Positions 1 through 8,602 are shown, counted from the first letter of the stretch. The stretch: 64,000 bases of DNA from Bacteriovorax sp. Seq25_V (GCF_000447795.1 NZ_AUNI01000020.1:62001-126000); one strand, 5' to 3'. Translations and numbers: made by a program. The notes: generated by a model not told the origin, from the letters alone.

Positions 1-279
1 AAATTCTTCACCTGTTGTTGGGTGAGAAAATTCGAGGTATCTCATAGCATCTTTACAGTATTCGTAAGACTCATCAATATCATCCCACTGATTAAAGATT
101 CTATTTGCTGCGAATTCTTCTTTTGTCATCTTGAAGTCGCCTTCGCCGATAAGATTAAAGAATGTTGCATCTCCTTCATCATATGCTCTTACGTCGCTTA
201 AAGTGTAACCATCAAGTTGAGTTTCACAAACTCCTGCGAATGTTAACGTCGATATTAAAAGTGCGATTGCTAATTTCAT
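1..279 (-). CDS. Secreted protein of unknown function (3' end outside window)
   Basis: Reading the minus strand from ATG at 279 gives an open frame of 93 codons that runs off the window edge. It begins MKLAIALLISTLTFAGVCET, a typical signal peptide with cleavage expected near residue 16-18. The visible mature part is acidic, with two Cys (near residues 18 and 77). A strong ribosome-binding site (a run of six G) lies six bases upstream of the ATG. I do not recognise the family. It lies downstream of the ABC exporter on the same strand, separated by 82 bases. Confidence 0.75.
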   Translation of the reverse strand, partial: MKLAIALLISTLTFAGVCETQLDGYTLSDVRAYDEGDATFFNLIGEGDFKMTKEEFAANRIFNQWDDIDESYEYCKDAMRYLEFSHPTTGEEF

Positions 280-361
280 ATGTTCCCCCCTAAATTTTAT
301 TTTCCAAGTAAATATAATTGAGGGGAGAGAATGTAAAATAGATTGTAAATATTATATTTAT

Positions 362-2134
362 CTAATTATTAGATAGGTTCCCGGTTTGAACATTCCAAAG
401 GGCATAGTACATCTTTTTATTTTCAAGGAGTTCTTCGTGTGTTCCTTGCTCGATCACAACGCCTCTCTCTAATACGTAGATAATATCAGCATGCTTAATC
501 GTTGAAAGACGGTGAGCAACCATCACAGTCGTTCTCTCTTTTGTGATATTTTCAAGAGAGCGCTGAATGGCCGCTTCGGTTTCATTATCAACGGCACTTG
601 TCGCTTCATCAAAGATGAAAAGATGCGGGTTCTTTACGAGGGCACGGGCAATTGAGATACGCTGGCGCTGTCCTCCAGAAAGTTTCTGGCCACGCTCTCC
701 AACGATAGTTTCAAAACCTTCAGGAAGATTCTTAATAAAGTCATAGGCCTCGGCCATCTTGGCAGCATTAATAAGATCTTCTTCTGAACGATCAAAACTT
801 CCGTAGAGAATATTGTCGCGAACCGTTCCATGGAATAAGTAGGTATCTTGAGAAACAAATCCGATAAGCGATCGAAGGTTATCTTGTTTCAGGTCGCGGA
901 TATCTTTACCATCAACTGTGATCTTTCCCGTCGTCACATCATAGAAGCGAAGAAGTAGTTTCAGGATCGTACTCTTTCCTGAGCCCGTCGTTCCAACTAG
1001 TGCGACAGTTTTTCCATTTGGAATCTTGATATTGATATTCTCAAGAACTTTCGCTCCTGTATCATAGCTAAATCCAACATCTTGAAATTCGAGATCACCC
1101 TTGAAGTCATCATGTGAGATTGTATCTTTTCCGTCGTTAATTCTCACTACAGTTGAAAGTAGTTCAAGTACACGAGATGTTGAGGCCATCGCTCTTTGGT
1201 AGAGGTCAAATGTTTCTCCAAGGCGAGTAAGTGGCCAAAGTAGACGTTGCACAAGAAAGATGAGAACTGAGTAGGCACCAACTTCGATCTTTCCTTCAAA
1301 TACATAAATTCCACCGAGAACGAGCGCAAAGAGAAAACCACAGAGAACGACCATTCTAATAAGTGGAGAGAATGAAGAGGAGAGTACAATGGCCCTCTTA
1401 TTTGAATTTGAGTAGCTTAAACTTTGCTTATCAATTCTATTTCTCTCAAAGACCTGCGCAACATAACTTTTAATGGTCATCATCCCAGAGAGGTTATTCA
1501 CTAGCATTGAGGCCAGTAGTCCCGCTTCTTCGCGAACTCCCATATACTTTGGAGCAATCTTTCTTTGAAAGTAGAAAGATCCCCACAGGATAAATGGGAC
1601 TGGCAAGAACGATAGGGAAGCGATCGTTGGTGAGATGAAGAAGAAAATAGTTCCAATCGAAATAACTGTTGTGAGAACTTGTAAAATTTCATTGGCCCCA
1701 ACATCGAGAAATCTTTCAAGTTGATTGATGTCGTCATTTAAAACGGTTGTAAGATTTCCCGTGTTTTGATTTTCAAAGAATGAGATATGAAGCTTTTGTA
1801 AATGTTCATAAGTCTCCATTCTAAGTGAGTGCTGAACTTCTTGAGCAATATGTCTCCAGCGTACTTTTAAAAGGAACTCAAAGAATGACTCTAATGCCCA
1901 GATGAGGAACGTTAAAAAGCCAAGGACATACATTTGATGGAGATGGTTTTTTACTCCTAATTCTGCAACAAATGAACTCTCTTTTTTGACGACAGTATCG
2001 ACAGCAAGTCCGATTAGAATTGGTGGGGCAATATCAAAAATTTTATTAAGAACCGAATAGATTGAGGCCTCGATGACCTTCGCTCTCTTCGTTTTAAAGT
2101 GTACCCATAGGGATGATAGTGGTGAATTTTCCAT
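362..2134 (-). CDS. ABC exporter, fused permease-ATPase half-transporter
   Basis: This is a 590-residue type-I ABC exporter half-molecule that should work as a homodimer or heterodimer in the inner membrane and pump a lipophilic or peptide substrate outward. The N-terminal ~330 residues carry about six membrane helices. The ATPase domain has the Walker A motif GTTGSGKST (about 380), the signature LSGGQRQR, the Walker B motif FIFDEATSA and the switch His in MVAHRLST. Length and order match MsbA/MdlB/LmrA-type proteins; the substrate cannot be told. It is the last gene of the uracil-salvage/URC operon, 36 bases after the uridine kinase gene, so it may be co-transcribed. A role in moving a product of that pathway is only inference. 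Confidence 0.9.
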   Translation of the reverse strand: MENSPLSSLWVHFKTKRAKVIEASIYSVLNKIFDIAPPILIGLAVDTVVKKESSFVAELGVKNHLHQMYVLGFLTFLIWALESFFEFLLKVRWRHIAQEVQHSLRMETYEHLQKLHISFFENQNTGNLTTVLNDDINQLERFLDVGANEILQVLTTVISIGTIFFFISPTIASLSFLPVPFILWGSFYFQRKIAPKYMGVREEAGLLASMLVNNLSGMMTIKSYVAQVFERNRIDKQSLSYSNSNKRAIVLSSSFSPLIRMVVLCGFLFALVLGGIYVFEGKIEVGAYSVLIFLVQRLLWPLTRLGETFDLYQRAMASTSRVLELLSTVVRINDGKDTISHDDFKGDLEFQDVGFSYDTGAKVLENINIKIPNGKTVALVGTTGSGKSTILKLLLRFYDVTTGKITVDGKDIRDLKQDNLRSLIGFVSQDTYLFHGTVRDNILYGSFDRSEEDLINAAKMAEAYDFIKNLPEGFETIVGERGQKLSGGQRQRISIARALVKNPHLFIFDEATSAVDNETEAAIQRSLENITKERTTVMVAHRLSTIKHADIIYVLERGVVIEQGTHEELLENKKMYYALWNVQTGNLSNN

Positions 2135-2170
2135 AATAACTCCAGTTAGAGGTTATTATGGACTAGTGAA

Positions 2171-2782
2171 CTAGATTAGAGAATTTATTTTTTTTGCCCA
2201 AAGCTCCACTTTCTCATCGAAGTTTGTGACGTTAACGATATCATCGGCCACGACCTTTGAAGGCTCAACAAATTCATCGTGCATTGGCTTAACTTGATTT
2301 TCAAATTGCGCCTTAACTCCTTCTGGAGTACGACCACGTTCCTTAACATCACGGTTAAGACGTCTTTCAAATCTTAGACCCTCCTCGCAATCAATAAAAA
2401 TCTTGTAGTCGAGACATTTCACAACTTCAGGTTGAGAGAAAATGAGGATTCCATCGACGAAGATGATTTTCTTTGGAGTAAGAGTAATTGTTTCGGCCTG
2501 ACGCTTATGAGTCGCGAAATCATAAATTGGAACTTCGATTGTTCTTCCTTCTTTTAGCGTGCGTAGGTGAGTTGCCATTAGAGAGAATTCAAGTGAAGCA
2601 GGGTGATCAAAGTTAACTGATCCCCCGTCATGGTCAAATTTATTTGATTGGTCAATATAGTATGAATCTTGGCCAAGTACTTCTGAATTTTCAATACCGA
2701 GGCGATCACGTAAACGTCGAGCAAATGTTGTCTTACCTGAACCACTTCCGCCTGCAATACCAATAATCTGTACTTGACTCAT
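2171..2782 (-). CDS. udk: Uridine kinase
   Basis: A 203-residue P-loop kinase of the uridine/cytidine kinase family, which phosphorylates uridine and cytidine to UMP and CMP. The P-loop GGSGSGKT is at residues 11-18. It is followed by the GQDSYY segment and by an Arg-rich lid region (residues 140-155, ERRLNRDVKERGR). Length is normal for Udk (about 205-215). It follows the uracil phosphoribosyltransferase gene with only six bases between, so the two salvage enzymes should be translated from one mRNA. Within the URC operon it would return uridine, or intermediates that lost phosphate, to the nucleotide level. Phosphoribulokinase-like paralogs are an alternative but the length and lid favour Udk. 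Confidence 0.87.
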   Translation of the reverse strand: MSQVQIIGIAGGSGSGKTTFARRLRDRLGIENSEVLGQDSYYIDQSNKFDHDGGSVNFDHPASLEFSLMATHLRTLKEGRTIEVPIYDFATHKRQAETITLTPKKIIFVDGILIFSQPEVVKCLDYKIFIDCEEGLRFERRLNRDVKERGRTPEGVKAQFENQVKPMHDEFVEPSKVVADDIVNVTNFDEKVELWAKKINSLI

Positions 2783-2788
2783 AAATTC

Positions 2789-3418
2789 CTACTTTGTTGT
2801 GTTATATAGTCTGTCACCAGCGTCGCCCATACCTGGAACAAGGTAACCCTTATCATTAAGGCCTTCTTCTTTGCTTAGAGCGTAAATTTCTACTTCAGGA
2901 TGGAAGTAATGTAATCGTTCTAGGCCTTGTGGGCTAACTAAAACTGATAGAAGTGTAATTTTTCCAACGTTATATTGTTTAAGGCGATCGATCGCTGCAA
3001 TCATTGTATCCCCAGTGGCAAGCATGGGATCTAAAAGAAGTACATCACGACCCTTGGCATTTGGTGGCAGTTTGAAATAGTACTCAACAGTGTTGTTAAT
3101 AAACTTATCGCGGTAAATTCCAATATGACCAGCACTTGCGTATGGAAGAGTTTCAAGAACACCATCAAGCATCCCATTTCCAGCTCTCATGATCGAGACA
3201 ACCATCGGGTAGGCCTTTGGTCTGATTCCCTTCGTCTTTGCCACTGGTGTTTCAATATCAAAAGTTTCTGTTTCAATATTTCTCGTCGCTTCAAAAGCTA
3301 GGAATTTTCCAATCTCATTCATTAGGCCTCTAAAGCCAATTGAGTTTGTATCTTTCTCACGCATCTTCGTGAGCTTATGTTGTAATATCGGGTGACTGAT
3401 TAAGTTAAATTTTGACAT
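2789..3418 (-). CDS. upp: Uracil phosphoribosyltransferase (Urc6 role)
   Basis: A 209-residue uracil phosphoribosyltransferase that makes UMP from uracil and PRPP. The PRPP-binding signature LDPMLATGDT is at residues 129-138, and the conserved C-terminal uracil-binding segment GDAGDRLYNT is near the end. Length is the family norm (208-209). It sits 18 bases after the DUF1688 gene and six before udk. In the URC pathway first defined in Lachancea kluyveri, URC6 is a uracil phosphoribosyltransferase that acts with Urc1 and Urc4. The neighbours here make a catabolic role likely, in addition to or in place of plain salvage. Confidence 0.92.
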   Translation of the reverse strand: MSKFNLISHPILQHKLTKMREKDTNSIGFRGLMNEIGKFLAFEATRNIETETFDIETPVAKTKGIRPKAYPMVVSIMRAGNGMLDGVLETLPYASAGHIGIYRDKFINNTVEYYFKLPPNAKGRDVLLLDPMLATGDTMIAAIDRLKQYNVGKITLLSVLVSPQGLERLHYFHPEVEIYALSKEEGLNDKGYLVPGMGDAGDRLYNTTK

Positions 3419-3436
3419 ATCTATAATCTCCTAAAA

Positions 3437-4636
3437 TTAAAATACAGTTCCATCACTATCTAGTTTTAGTGGAGGAGAACTATCCTCTCTCTTTTCCTTC
3501 GCAGCAATTCTACCGGCCCACCAAGTTCCACCTTCAAGAACCTTCGCGAGAGGAAATTCTTCAGGAGAGTAGTCCAGACGATCTCTTACGATCTCTGCAA
3601 TTTTATCAAGGAAAACAACTGTAAGAGCACGCCACTCAATAATGATCTCACTATCTGGCTTATGAGCTACTTCATACATCGCTGGATCTTTTAGTGAAAT
3701 AAGTCCACGATCAATTAGGAGACCTCCATTTCTATATTCAGCAAGTCCTGTCATCTCACTAACGTCAGTTACTTTTACGCCAGCATCAACAATCGGCTCA
3801 ATCAGGGAATAAGTAAGCCACTGAGAAAGTTTGTGAAACGGCACAAGAGATTCAAAAGAATTTCTCTCTCCAAGCCCTGGATGTGACCAAACGTCTCCAA
3901 GATTTGTTCCATCCATTTCAATTCTTGATGGCCAAATATCTCCGAAGTGTTCAAGCACAGCTTTTAAAAGATCTTGTGCTTTGAATGCCTTTCCATGTTT
4001 TTCAATGAGATGATCAACGATATTTCCAGGACGTCCATCTTTAAAGATATCAGCTTTTTTAGAAATTGTTTCCCCAAGGGCTTTCAAAAGACTCGCACGT
4101 CCTTCTATTCCCACCAGTGGATTTGATCCACTTACTTGGAAATGCTTTTCAATATCTGAACCCGAAATTGTGGTAAGTTTTGATGCTTCTGCCTTTAGTG
4201 TTCCATCAGTTGAAAAAGCACCGGCCATGAACATATGAAAACTTGCAACTCCAAGTCCTTCAGAGCGATTAAAGTCCGTTCCATTTTCATCATACTTCCA
4301 AGTCGGACCTGCTCCCGCATCAAGAAGAACAGAAGTAATAGCAAGATCAAGTTTCGTTCTCGCCATTTCTAAAGGATCAACTTTTCCAAGCTTTGCCTCA
4401 AGATCTGTCACTCTATTAATTCCACCAACTCTAAAGTGTCCCCAACGTGAGTGAAATGGAATTTTTAGATCTGGATAATTCTTTTTAATTACTTCAAGTA
4501 CAAAGTTTCCAATCTCTTCAAGCTTTTCCTCATGAAGATTGAAATTTGTTTTTCCATCTTTCGTAAGGTCATAGATCATCATTGTTTTTTCTCTGATGGC
4601 CTTTGTACTTCTAATATAGTCAATATTTGTCGACAT
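3437..4636 (-). CDS. DUF1688 protein, Urc4-like uracil catabolism protein
   Basis: A 399-residue DUF1688 protein, the family that contains yeast Urc4, required to break down uracil by the URC route; its precise chemistry is not settled as far as I know. Recognisable family features are the start (DYIRSTKAIREK), the segment HSRWGHFRVGG near residue 65, the WKYDENG segment near 113 and the C-terminal ALTVVFLDKIA. There is no signal peptide, so it is cytoplasmic. It follows the urc1-like gene with one base between the stop and the next start, so translation is probably coupled. Family assignment is firm; function rests on family and context. Confidence 0.88.
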   Translation of the reverse strand: MSTNIDYIRSTKAIREKTMMIYDLTKDGKTNFNLHEEKLEEIGNFVLEVIKKNYPDLKIPFHSRWGHFRVGGINRVTDLEAKLGKVDPLEMARTKLDLAITSVLLDAGAGPTWKYDENGTDFNRSEGLGVASFHMFMAGAFSTDGTLKAEASKLTTISGSDIEKHFQVSGSNPLVGIEGRASLLKALGETISKKADIFKDGRPGNIVDHLIEKHGKAFKAQDLLKAVLEHFGDIWPSRIEMDGTNLGDVWSHPGLGERNSFESLVPFHKLSQWLTYSLIEPIVDAGVKVTDVSEMTGLAEYRNGGLLIDRGLISLKDPAMYEVAHKPDSEIIIEWRALTVVFLDKIAEIVRDRLDYSPEEFPLAKVLEGGTWWAGRIAAKEKREDSSPPLKLDSDGTVF

Positions 4637-4637
4637 C

Positions 4638-5912
4638 TTATTCCTCTAATTTTCGACCTTGTACATTTACAAGCTCTTCTTTTGTTTTAACTTCACCAGC
4701 TGTAAAGTAACCAGCGGCCTTCTTCGCTTCCATTTCAACTTGCGCATCAGCTGGAATTAGCTCATCAGGAATTGAAATTCTGTGAGTAACTTCGATTCCA
4801 CTTCCAACGATAGCGTTGTACTTCATATTAGACATTGAATGAAGTTCATGAATTCTCTTAATTCCAAAGTAGTGTAGTACGTCTGGCATTAACTCTTGAA
4901 AACGAGCGTCTTCAACACCTGCCACACACTCAGTTCTCTTAAAGTAAGTGGCGGCCGAATCTCCACCTTCTTGTCTCTTTCTTGCGTTATAAACTAAGAA
5001 TTTAGTCACCTCACCAAGCGCGCGTCCTTCTTTTCTAAAATAAACAACGATACCAACTCCACCTTCTTGAGCAGTCTTTGCTGCGTGCTCAATTCCGTAA
5101 GTCAGGTATGGGCGACAAGTACAAATATCAGAACCAAAAACGTCTGAACCATTACACTCGTCGTGAACACGACATGAAAGATTTATATCTGGATTTGAAA
5201 GATCTTTTGGATTTCCAAAAACATATGCTGTTGTTGAACCAATAGGAGGTAAAAGAACTTTTAAGTCTGGACGAGTCACAAGCTCTGGGAACATTCCTCC
5301 AGTTTCTTTAAATAGAATTTTTCTTAGTTCACCTTCTTCAATCCCAAGCCTCTTCGCGATCCCTGGAAGATACCAAACTGGCTCAAGAGCAATTTTTGTT
5401 ACAGCGATATCACCATTTGCCTTGATGATTTTACCATCTGGCTTTAGGCGACCTTTTTCAATCGCATCGTAAATCTCTGGGATTTGTAAGTGCGCCTGAG
5501 TAACAGCGATTGTAGGATTGATGTTATAACCCTTATCAAGTTCCTCTTTGAAAACTTTTTGTACGTGTCCACCCCATGGATCAATCGAAACTAGTTTGTC
5601 TGGATCAAACCATGACTCAAATGGACCAATATCAGTTGTGGCCTGAGTATTGTGTAAATCAGGTCTGTGTTCTTTTGGATAATTTCCTTGAGCAATTGAT
5701 AGGGCACGGTAAACAGTATATGAACCACTATGTGTTCCTATCGCATTTCTATTTTCAAGCTCAGTAATAGTTCCAATTACTGGCCCTCTCGCTTTCGGAT
5801 CTTTTGCACCCCAATGAATTGGAAGTGACTCTTTAAATACTTGGTTTAAGTGTGAAGTAAGCACAACATGGTTGGCCCTTTCAAATTTCATTTCTTTTGT
5901 ATTCATATTCAA
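4638..5912 (-). CDS. GTP cyclohydrolase II-like protein, Urc1 type
   Basis: A 424-residue protein whose C-terminal half (about 235-400) is a GTP cyclohydrolase II (RibA) fold preceded by a ~230-residue extension. Ordinary RibA has about 200 residues, so this is the long Urc1 form. The RibA zinc site is kept: Cys253, Cys264 and Cys266, within HDECNGSD and ICTCRPYL. The loop EGGVGIVVYFRKEGRALG replaces the RibA GRGIGL segment. Urc1 is needed for uracil catabolism in Lachancea kluyveri and is thought to act on a uracil-nucleotide-derived compound instead of GTP. Adjacent DUF1688 and uracil phosphoribosyltransferase genes support Urc1 over a riboflavin enzyme. Start MNMNTKEMKF lies six bases after the dehydrogenase stop. 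Confidence 0.87.
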   Translation of the reverse strand: MNMNTKEMKFERANHVVLTSHLNQVFKESLPIHWGAKDPKARGPVIGTITELENRNAIGTHSGSYTVYRALSIAQGNYPKEHRPDLHNTQATTDIGPFESWFDPDKLVSIDPWGGHVQKVFKEELDKGYNINPTIAVTQAHLQIPEIYDAIEKGRLKPDGKIIKANGDIAVTKIALEPVWYLPGIAKRLGIEEGELRKILFKETGGMFPELVTRPDLKVLLPPIGSTTAYVFGNPKDLSNPDINLSCRVHDECNGSDVFGSDICTCRPYLTYGIEHAAKTAQEGGVGIVVYFRKEGRALGEVTKFLVYNARKRQEGGDSAATYFKRTECVAGVEDARFQELMPDVLHYFGIKRIHELHSMSNMKYNAIVGSGIEVTHRISIPDELIPADAQVEMEAKKAAGYFTAGEVKTKEELVNVQGRKLEE

Positions 5913-5918
5913 CCTCGA

Positions 5919-7400
5919 TTAACTCATCCAGTTGTGGTCGTTTTGCATTGTCCACTTAGTTGTTACTTTTTTAATATCACTCCAGAAGTTCAGAGAGTTC
6001 GCACCAGTGATATCCCCAAACCCAAACTTAGATTCGTTAATTCCACCAAAGCTAAACGGCTCACGAGGCACTGGAACACCAATATTAATCCCTACCATTC
6101 CGGCCTTCGCCTTTGTTGCCACAAGCTCTGCCATCGCTCCATTATTTGTAAATACAGAACAAGCATTTCCATACTCATTCGCATTTTCAACTTCCATTGC
6201 TTCTGAAATATTTTTTACTCTTACGATACTTAGAACTGGCCCAAAAAGTTCCATCTTCGATGCTTTTGAATTTGGATTAACGTTATCGAGAATCGTAGCA
6301 CCTAACCAGTAACCACCCTCATAGTTCTTATCTGTTGCTTTTTGCCCACGACCATCAAGTAGAAGAGTTGCTCCTTCTTTTACGGCCTCATCAATCGCAG
6401 CATTTAAAAAGTCGTATTGTTCTTTCGTAATAAGAGCACCCATCTTGTCTCCACAAGTTGTTTCAAGCGCTCTTTGCTTAATTGCTTCGATTTGCTTTGA
6501 CGTATCACCAACAGCAAGAAGAACCGAAGCCGCCATACATCTTTGCCCCGCACATCCAGTGAATGAATCAGCAATACCAACTCCGGCCATTTCTGGAGTA
6601 GCATCAGGAAGAAGAACAATGTGGTTCTTTGCTCCACCAAGACATAGTGCACGCTTTCCGTGGTTACTTGCTCTTTGATAAACAAGCTTTGCAATTTTTG
6701 ACGAACCAACAAACCCAACGGCCTTCACGTGCTTATGGTCAATAATACCATTAACAACATCGGCACCGCCATTAAGTACAGTTAGTACACCATCAGGAAG
6801 CCCCGCTTCTTTAAGACTATTAGCAATTAGAGTTGAAGTCAGAGGAGTTTTCTCACTCGGCTTCCACACGTAACTATTTCCAAGAACGATCGCGATTGGA
6901 ATTGTCCACATTGGAACCATCGCTGGAAAATTAAATGGAGTAATTGAAGCGACAACCCCAAGGGCCTCACGACGATACTCGCAGTAAACCCCACGAGAAA
7001 CTTCCATCTTTCCACCTTGGTCAAGGTTTTGAACAGAAATGGCGAATTCTAAAACCTCAATACCTTTTAGAACTCCCGCCTTTGCTTCACCAAGTGTCTT
7101 TCCACTCTCAAGCGAAACCATATTTGAAATCTTATCAATATCTCTCATCAGGATTTGTCTAAAGTTAAACATCACCTGAGTTCTTTCTTTTAGTGGTGTA
7201 TGTGACCACTTCTTGAAAGCTTCATGCGCAAGTTCAATCGCAGCATTGATTTCGGCTTCTGTTGCGCTATTGATTTCACCCACAACTTTTCCATTATAAG
7301 GTGAGTAAACATCAATTTTTTGTCCGCTCCCAGTTTTCCAATTTCCGCCAATCATGTTTTGGCAGTGGATGGTTTCCTTTGGGAATTCAATATTATTCAT
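5919..7400 (-). CDS. mmsA: CoA-acylating (methyl)malonate-semialdehyde dehydrogenase
   Basis: A 493-residue aldehyde dehydrogenase of the MmsA/IolA type, which oxidises malonate or methylmalonate semialdehyde with NAD and CoA to acetyl- or propionyl-CoA plus CO2. The nucleophile is Cys288 in GCAGQRCMA. ITPFNFPAMVPMW near 153-165 and PREPFSFGG near 450 are typical of this subfamily rather than of general aldehyde dehydrogenases. It is the first gene of the URC operon. As the URC route yields 3-hydroxypropionate through a malonate-semialdehyde-level C3 fragment in yeast, this enzyme could convert that fragment to acetyl-CoA; that link is inferred. A consensus-like promoter lies just upstream (7437-7464). 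Confidence 0.88.
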   Translation of the reverse strand: MNNIEFPKETIHCQNMIGGNWKTGSGQKIDVYSPYNGKVVGEINSATEAEINAAIELAHEAFKKWSHTPLKERTQVMFNFRQILMRDIDKISNMVSLESGKTLGEAKAGVLKGIEVLEFAISVQNLDQGGKMEVSRGVYCEYRREALGVVASITPFNFPAMVPMWTIPIAIVLGNSYVWKPSEKTPLTSTLIANSLKEAGLPDGVLTVLNGGADVVNGIIDHKHVKAVGFVGSSKIAKLVYQRASNHGKRALCLGGAKNHIVLLPDATPEMAGVGIADSFTGCAGQRCMAASVLLAVGDTSKQIEAIKQRALETTCGDKMGALITKEQYDFLNAAIDEAVKEGATLLLDGRGQKATDKNYEGGYWLGATILDNVNPNSKASKMELFGPVLSIVRVKNISEAMEVENANEYGNACSVFTNNGAMAELVATKAKAGMVGINIGVPVPREPFSFGGINESKFGFGDITGANSLNFWSDIKKVTTKWTMQNDHNWMS

Positions 7401-7436
7401 AAGTTCTCCGTAACTAGTTGATCAAAATAAACAGAA

Positions 7437-7464
7437 ATTATATGAATATTCTTCTCGAAAGCAA
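7437..7464 (-). promoter_or_regulatory. Sigma-70-like promoter of the mmsA-urc operon
   Basis: On the minus strand TTGCTT (7464-7459) is followed after 16 bases by a perfect TATAAT (7442-7437). The start codon of the dehydrogenase is at 7400, giving a leader of about 30 bases with a GGAG ribosome site. Seen by eye only. Confidence 0.55.
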
Positions 7465-7477
7465 AATACGCATAGCG

Positions 7478-7638
7478 TACAAAGTGCCCCCTTTGAATGG
7501 TGTTGGTATTTTTGCTCGGCCTTTGGTGACAATTATCGAGGTGGTTTCATTGTTGACAGTCACAACTGGGGTCGCTGATGACGCGATGTGTGTTAGCTTT
7601 TGATCATTTTCAACACCACTGGAAGGGGGCAGTTTTTA
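7478..7638. repeat. Inverted-repeat element, possible MITE or structured regulatory element
   Basis: Arms at 7478-7505 and 7611-7638 are inverted copies: the inner 22 bases (7484-7505 and 7611-7632) pair except for one end pair and a 2x2 internal loop, with one G-T wobble, and the match continues loosely to a TA at each outer end. The arms contain TGCCCCCTT, very GC-rich for this genome, and enclose about 105 bases with no convincing gene. The element lies between two divergent promoters. The shape fits a MITE-like insertion with TA ends or a large cruciform/RNA structure. Confidence 0.6.
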
Positions 7639-7647
7639 CAGAGTGGA

Positions 7648-7676
7648 TTTACAGATGAACACTGCCTCGATATAAA
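7648..7676 (+). promoter_or_regulatory. Sigma-70-like promoter for the small secreted protein genes
   Basis: TTTACA (7648-7653), 17 bases, then TATAAA (7671-7676), 20 bases before the ATG at 7697. It overlaps no part of the opposite promoter, and the inverted-repeat element lies between them. Confidence 0.5.
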
Positions 7677-7696
7677 GCGCAAAAACGAGGTTAAAA

Positions 7697-8041
7697 ATGA
7701 AGAAAATTATAAGCTTAGGGCTTGTTTTGGTTGGATTAAATGCTGCTGGGCAAGATTTGAGAAGTATCTGTGAAAATGCTTACTACGCAACAGGTTACAC
7801 GAAGCTTCATTCATACAAAGTAACGATTGATTGGGCGAGAATTTCTGATCATGCATTAGTGAAACTTGAGAATATTGTCTATGGCGATATGTTTAAGGTC
7901 TTAAAAGAAACTGATTATGCACGTAAGACTGTTTATGAATTAAAGGAAGCGGGGAGTTTCTCTCATGAGCAGTATGTGAAAGCACTTGAAGATTTATCAA
8001 TTTTATCTGGTAAGAATATTAACTGTCTTTACGATTTATAA
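7697..8041 (+). CDS. Small secreted protein, family unknown
   Basis: A 114-residue protein beginning MKKIISLGLVLVGLNAAGQD, a signal peptide with cleavage expected near Ala17-Gly18. Only two Cys remain in the mature part (near positions 25 and 110), perhaps one disulfide. An AGGTT ribosome site precedes the ATG. Its TAA stop ends 12 bases before the preferred start of the next gene, so the two are likely one transcript. I do not recognise the fold; the predicted mature chain looks mostly helical and may act in the periplasm or outside the cell. Confidence 0.75.
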   Translation: MKKIISLGLVLVGLNAAGQDLRSICENAYYATGYTKLHSYKVTIDWARISDHALVKLENIVYGDMFKVLKETDYARKTVYELKEAGSFSHEQYVKALEDLSILSGKNINCLYDL

Positions 8042-8052
8042 TGGAGAAAAGA

Positions 8053-8472
8053 ATGAAAAAAATGATTTTATTAGCAATGATGGCACTATCTTTTACGACT
8101 TTTGCAGGAACTGTAAATCCAGGTCTTGTTAAAATTTGTTACAAGCAAGCAGCTGAAGCTTGTTATGGTTTAGTAGGTGACCAACTTGCAGATTGTATGA
8201 ATGAAGAAGTTAATACTTGTATCGACAACTATTCATCACCATTTGCAGTAGACTTCTTTGTTCACCCAAAAGTGTGTGCAATGCAAGCAAAAGCTGAGTG
8301 TAAAGGTTACCAAGGTGAAGAGTATAAGCAATGTGTAGATGGAATCATTGCTCTTTGTGAAATGGATTATTCATCAGTAAATAAGTCAGTACCACAATGT
8401 GTTGAGCAGTGTGGAATGATTGGAAGCGAAGAAATGAGAAAACTTTGTTTCCAAACTTGTGAAGTTCTTTAA
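8053..8472 (+). CDS. Cys-rich secreted protein with tandem four-Cys repeats
   Basis: A 139-residue exported protein. I chose ATG 8053 over 8041 because GGAG lies six bases before it and it begins directly with the signal peptide MKKMILLAMMALSFTTFAG. The mature chain has two repeats with identical Cys spacing (C-x7-C-x10-C-x7-C), each ending in a DYSS/NYSS turn: the first starts at VKICYKQ and the second at PKVCAMQ. A shorter, degenerate third Cys block forms the C-terminus. Such spacing suggests disulfide-linked helical hairpins. The family is not one I recognise. It follows another small secreted protein and ends in a strong terminator. Confidence 0.8.
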   Translation: MKKMILLAMMALSFTTFAGTVNPGLVKICYKQAAEACYGLVGDQLADCMNEEVNTCIDNYSSPFAVDFFVHPKVCAMQAKAECKGYQGEEYKQCVDGIIALCEMDYSSVNKSVPQCVEQCGMIGSEEMRKLCFQTCEVL

Positions 8473-8481
8473 CTAATTTTG

Positions 8482-8509
8482 TCGCCCAGGCCCCTGGGCG
8501 ATGATTTTT
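8482..8509 (+). terminator. Rho-independent terminator after the Cys-repeat gene
   Basis: A nine-base-pair perfect GC-rich stem, TCGCCCAGG (8482-8490) with CCTGGGCGA (8493-8501), followed by TGATTTTT. It separates the small secreted protein pair from the efflux operon. Confidence 0.85.
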
Positions 8510-8602
8510 CCTGTCAAAATTTTGTCAATTCTCTTTTAAAAATTGCTGTTCTATCTTTATTACACGTAGAATATTAAAAAATTAATATAATTCGGGGTAG
8601 TA

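Noticed and set aside
7484-7632. Riboswitch in the leader of the mmsA-urc operon
   Set aside because: A near-consensus promoter (7437-7464) lies between the element and mmsA, so the element is probably not in that mRNA; no known aptamer pattern was recognised.
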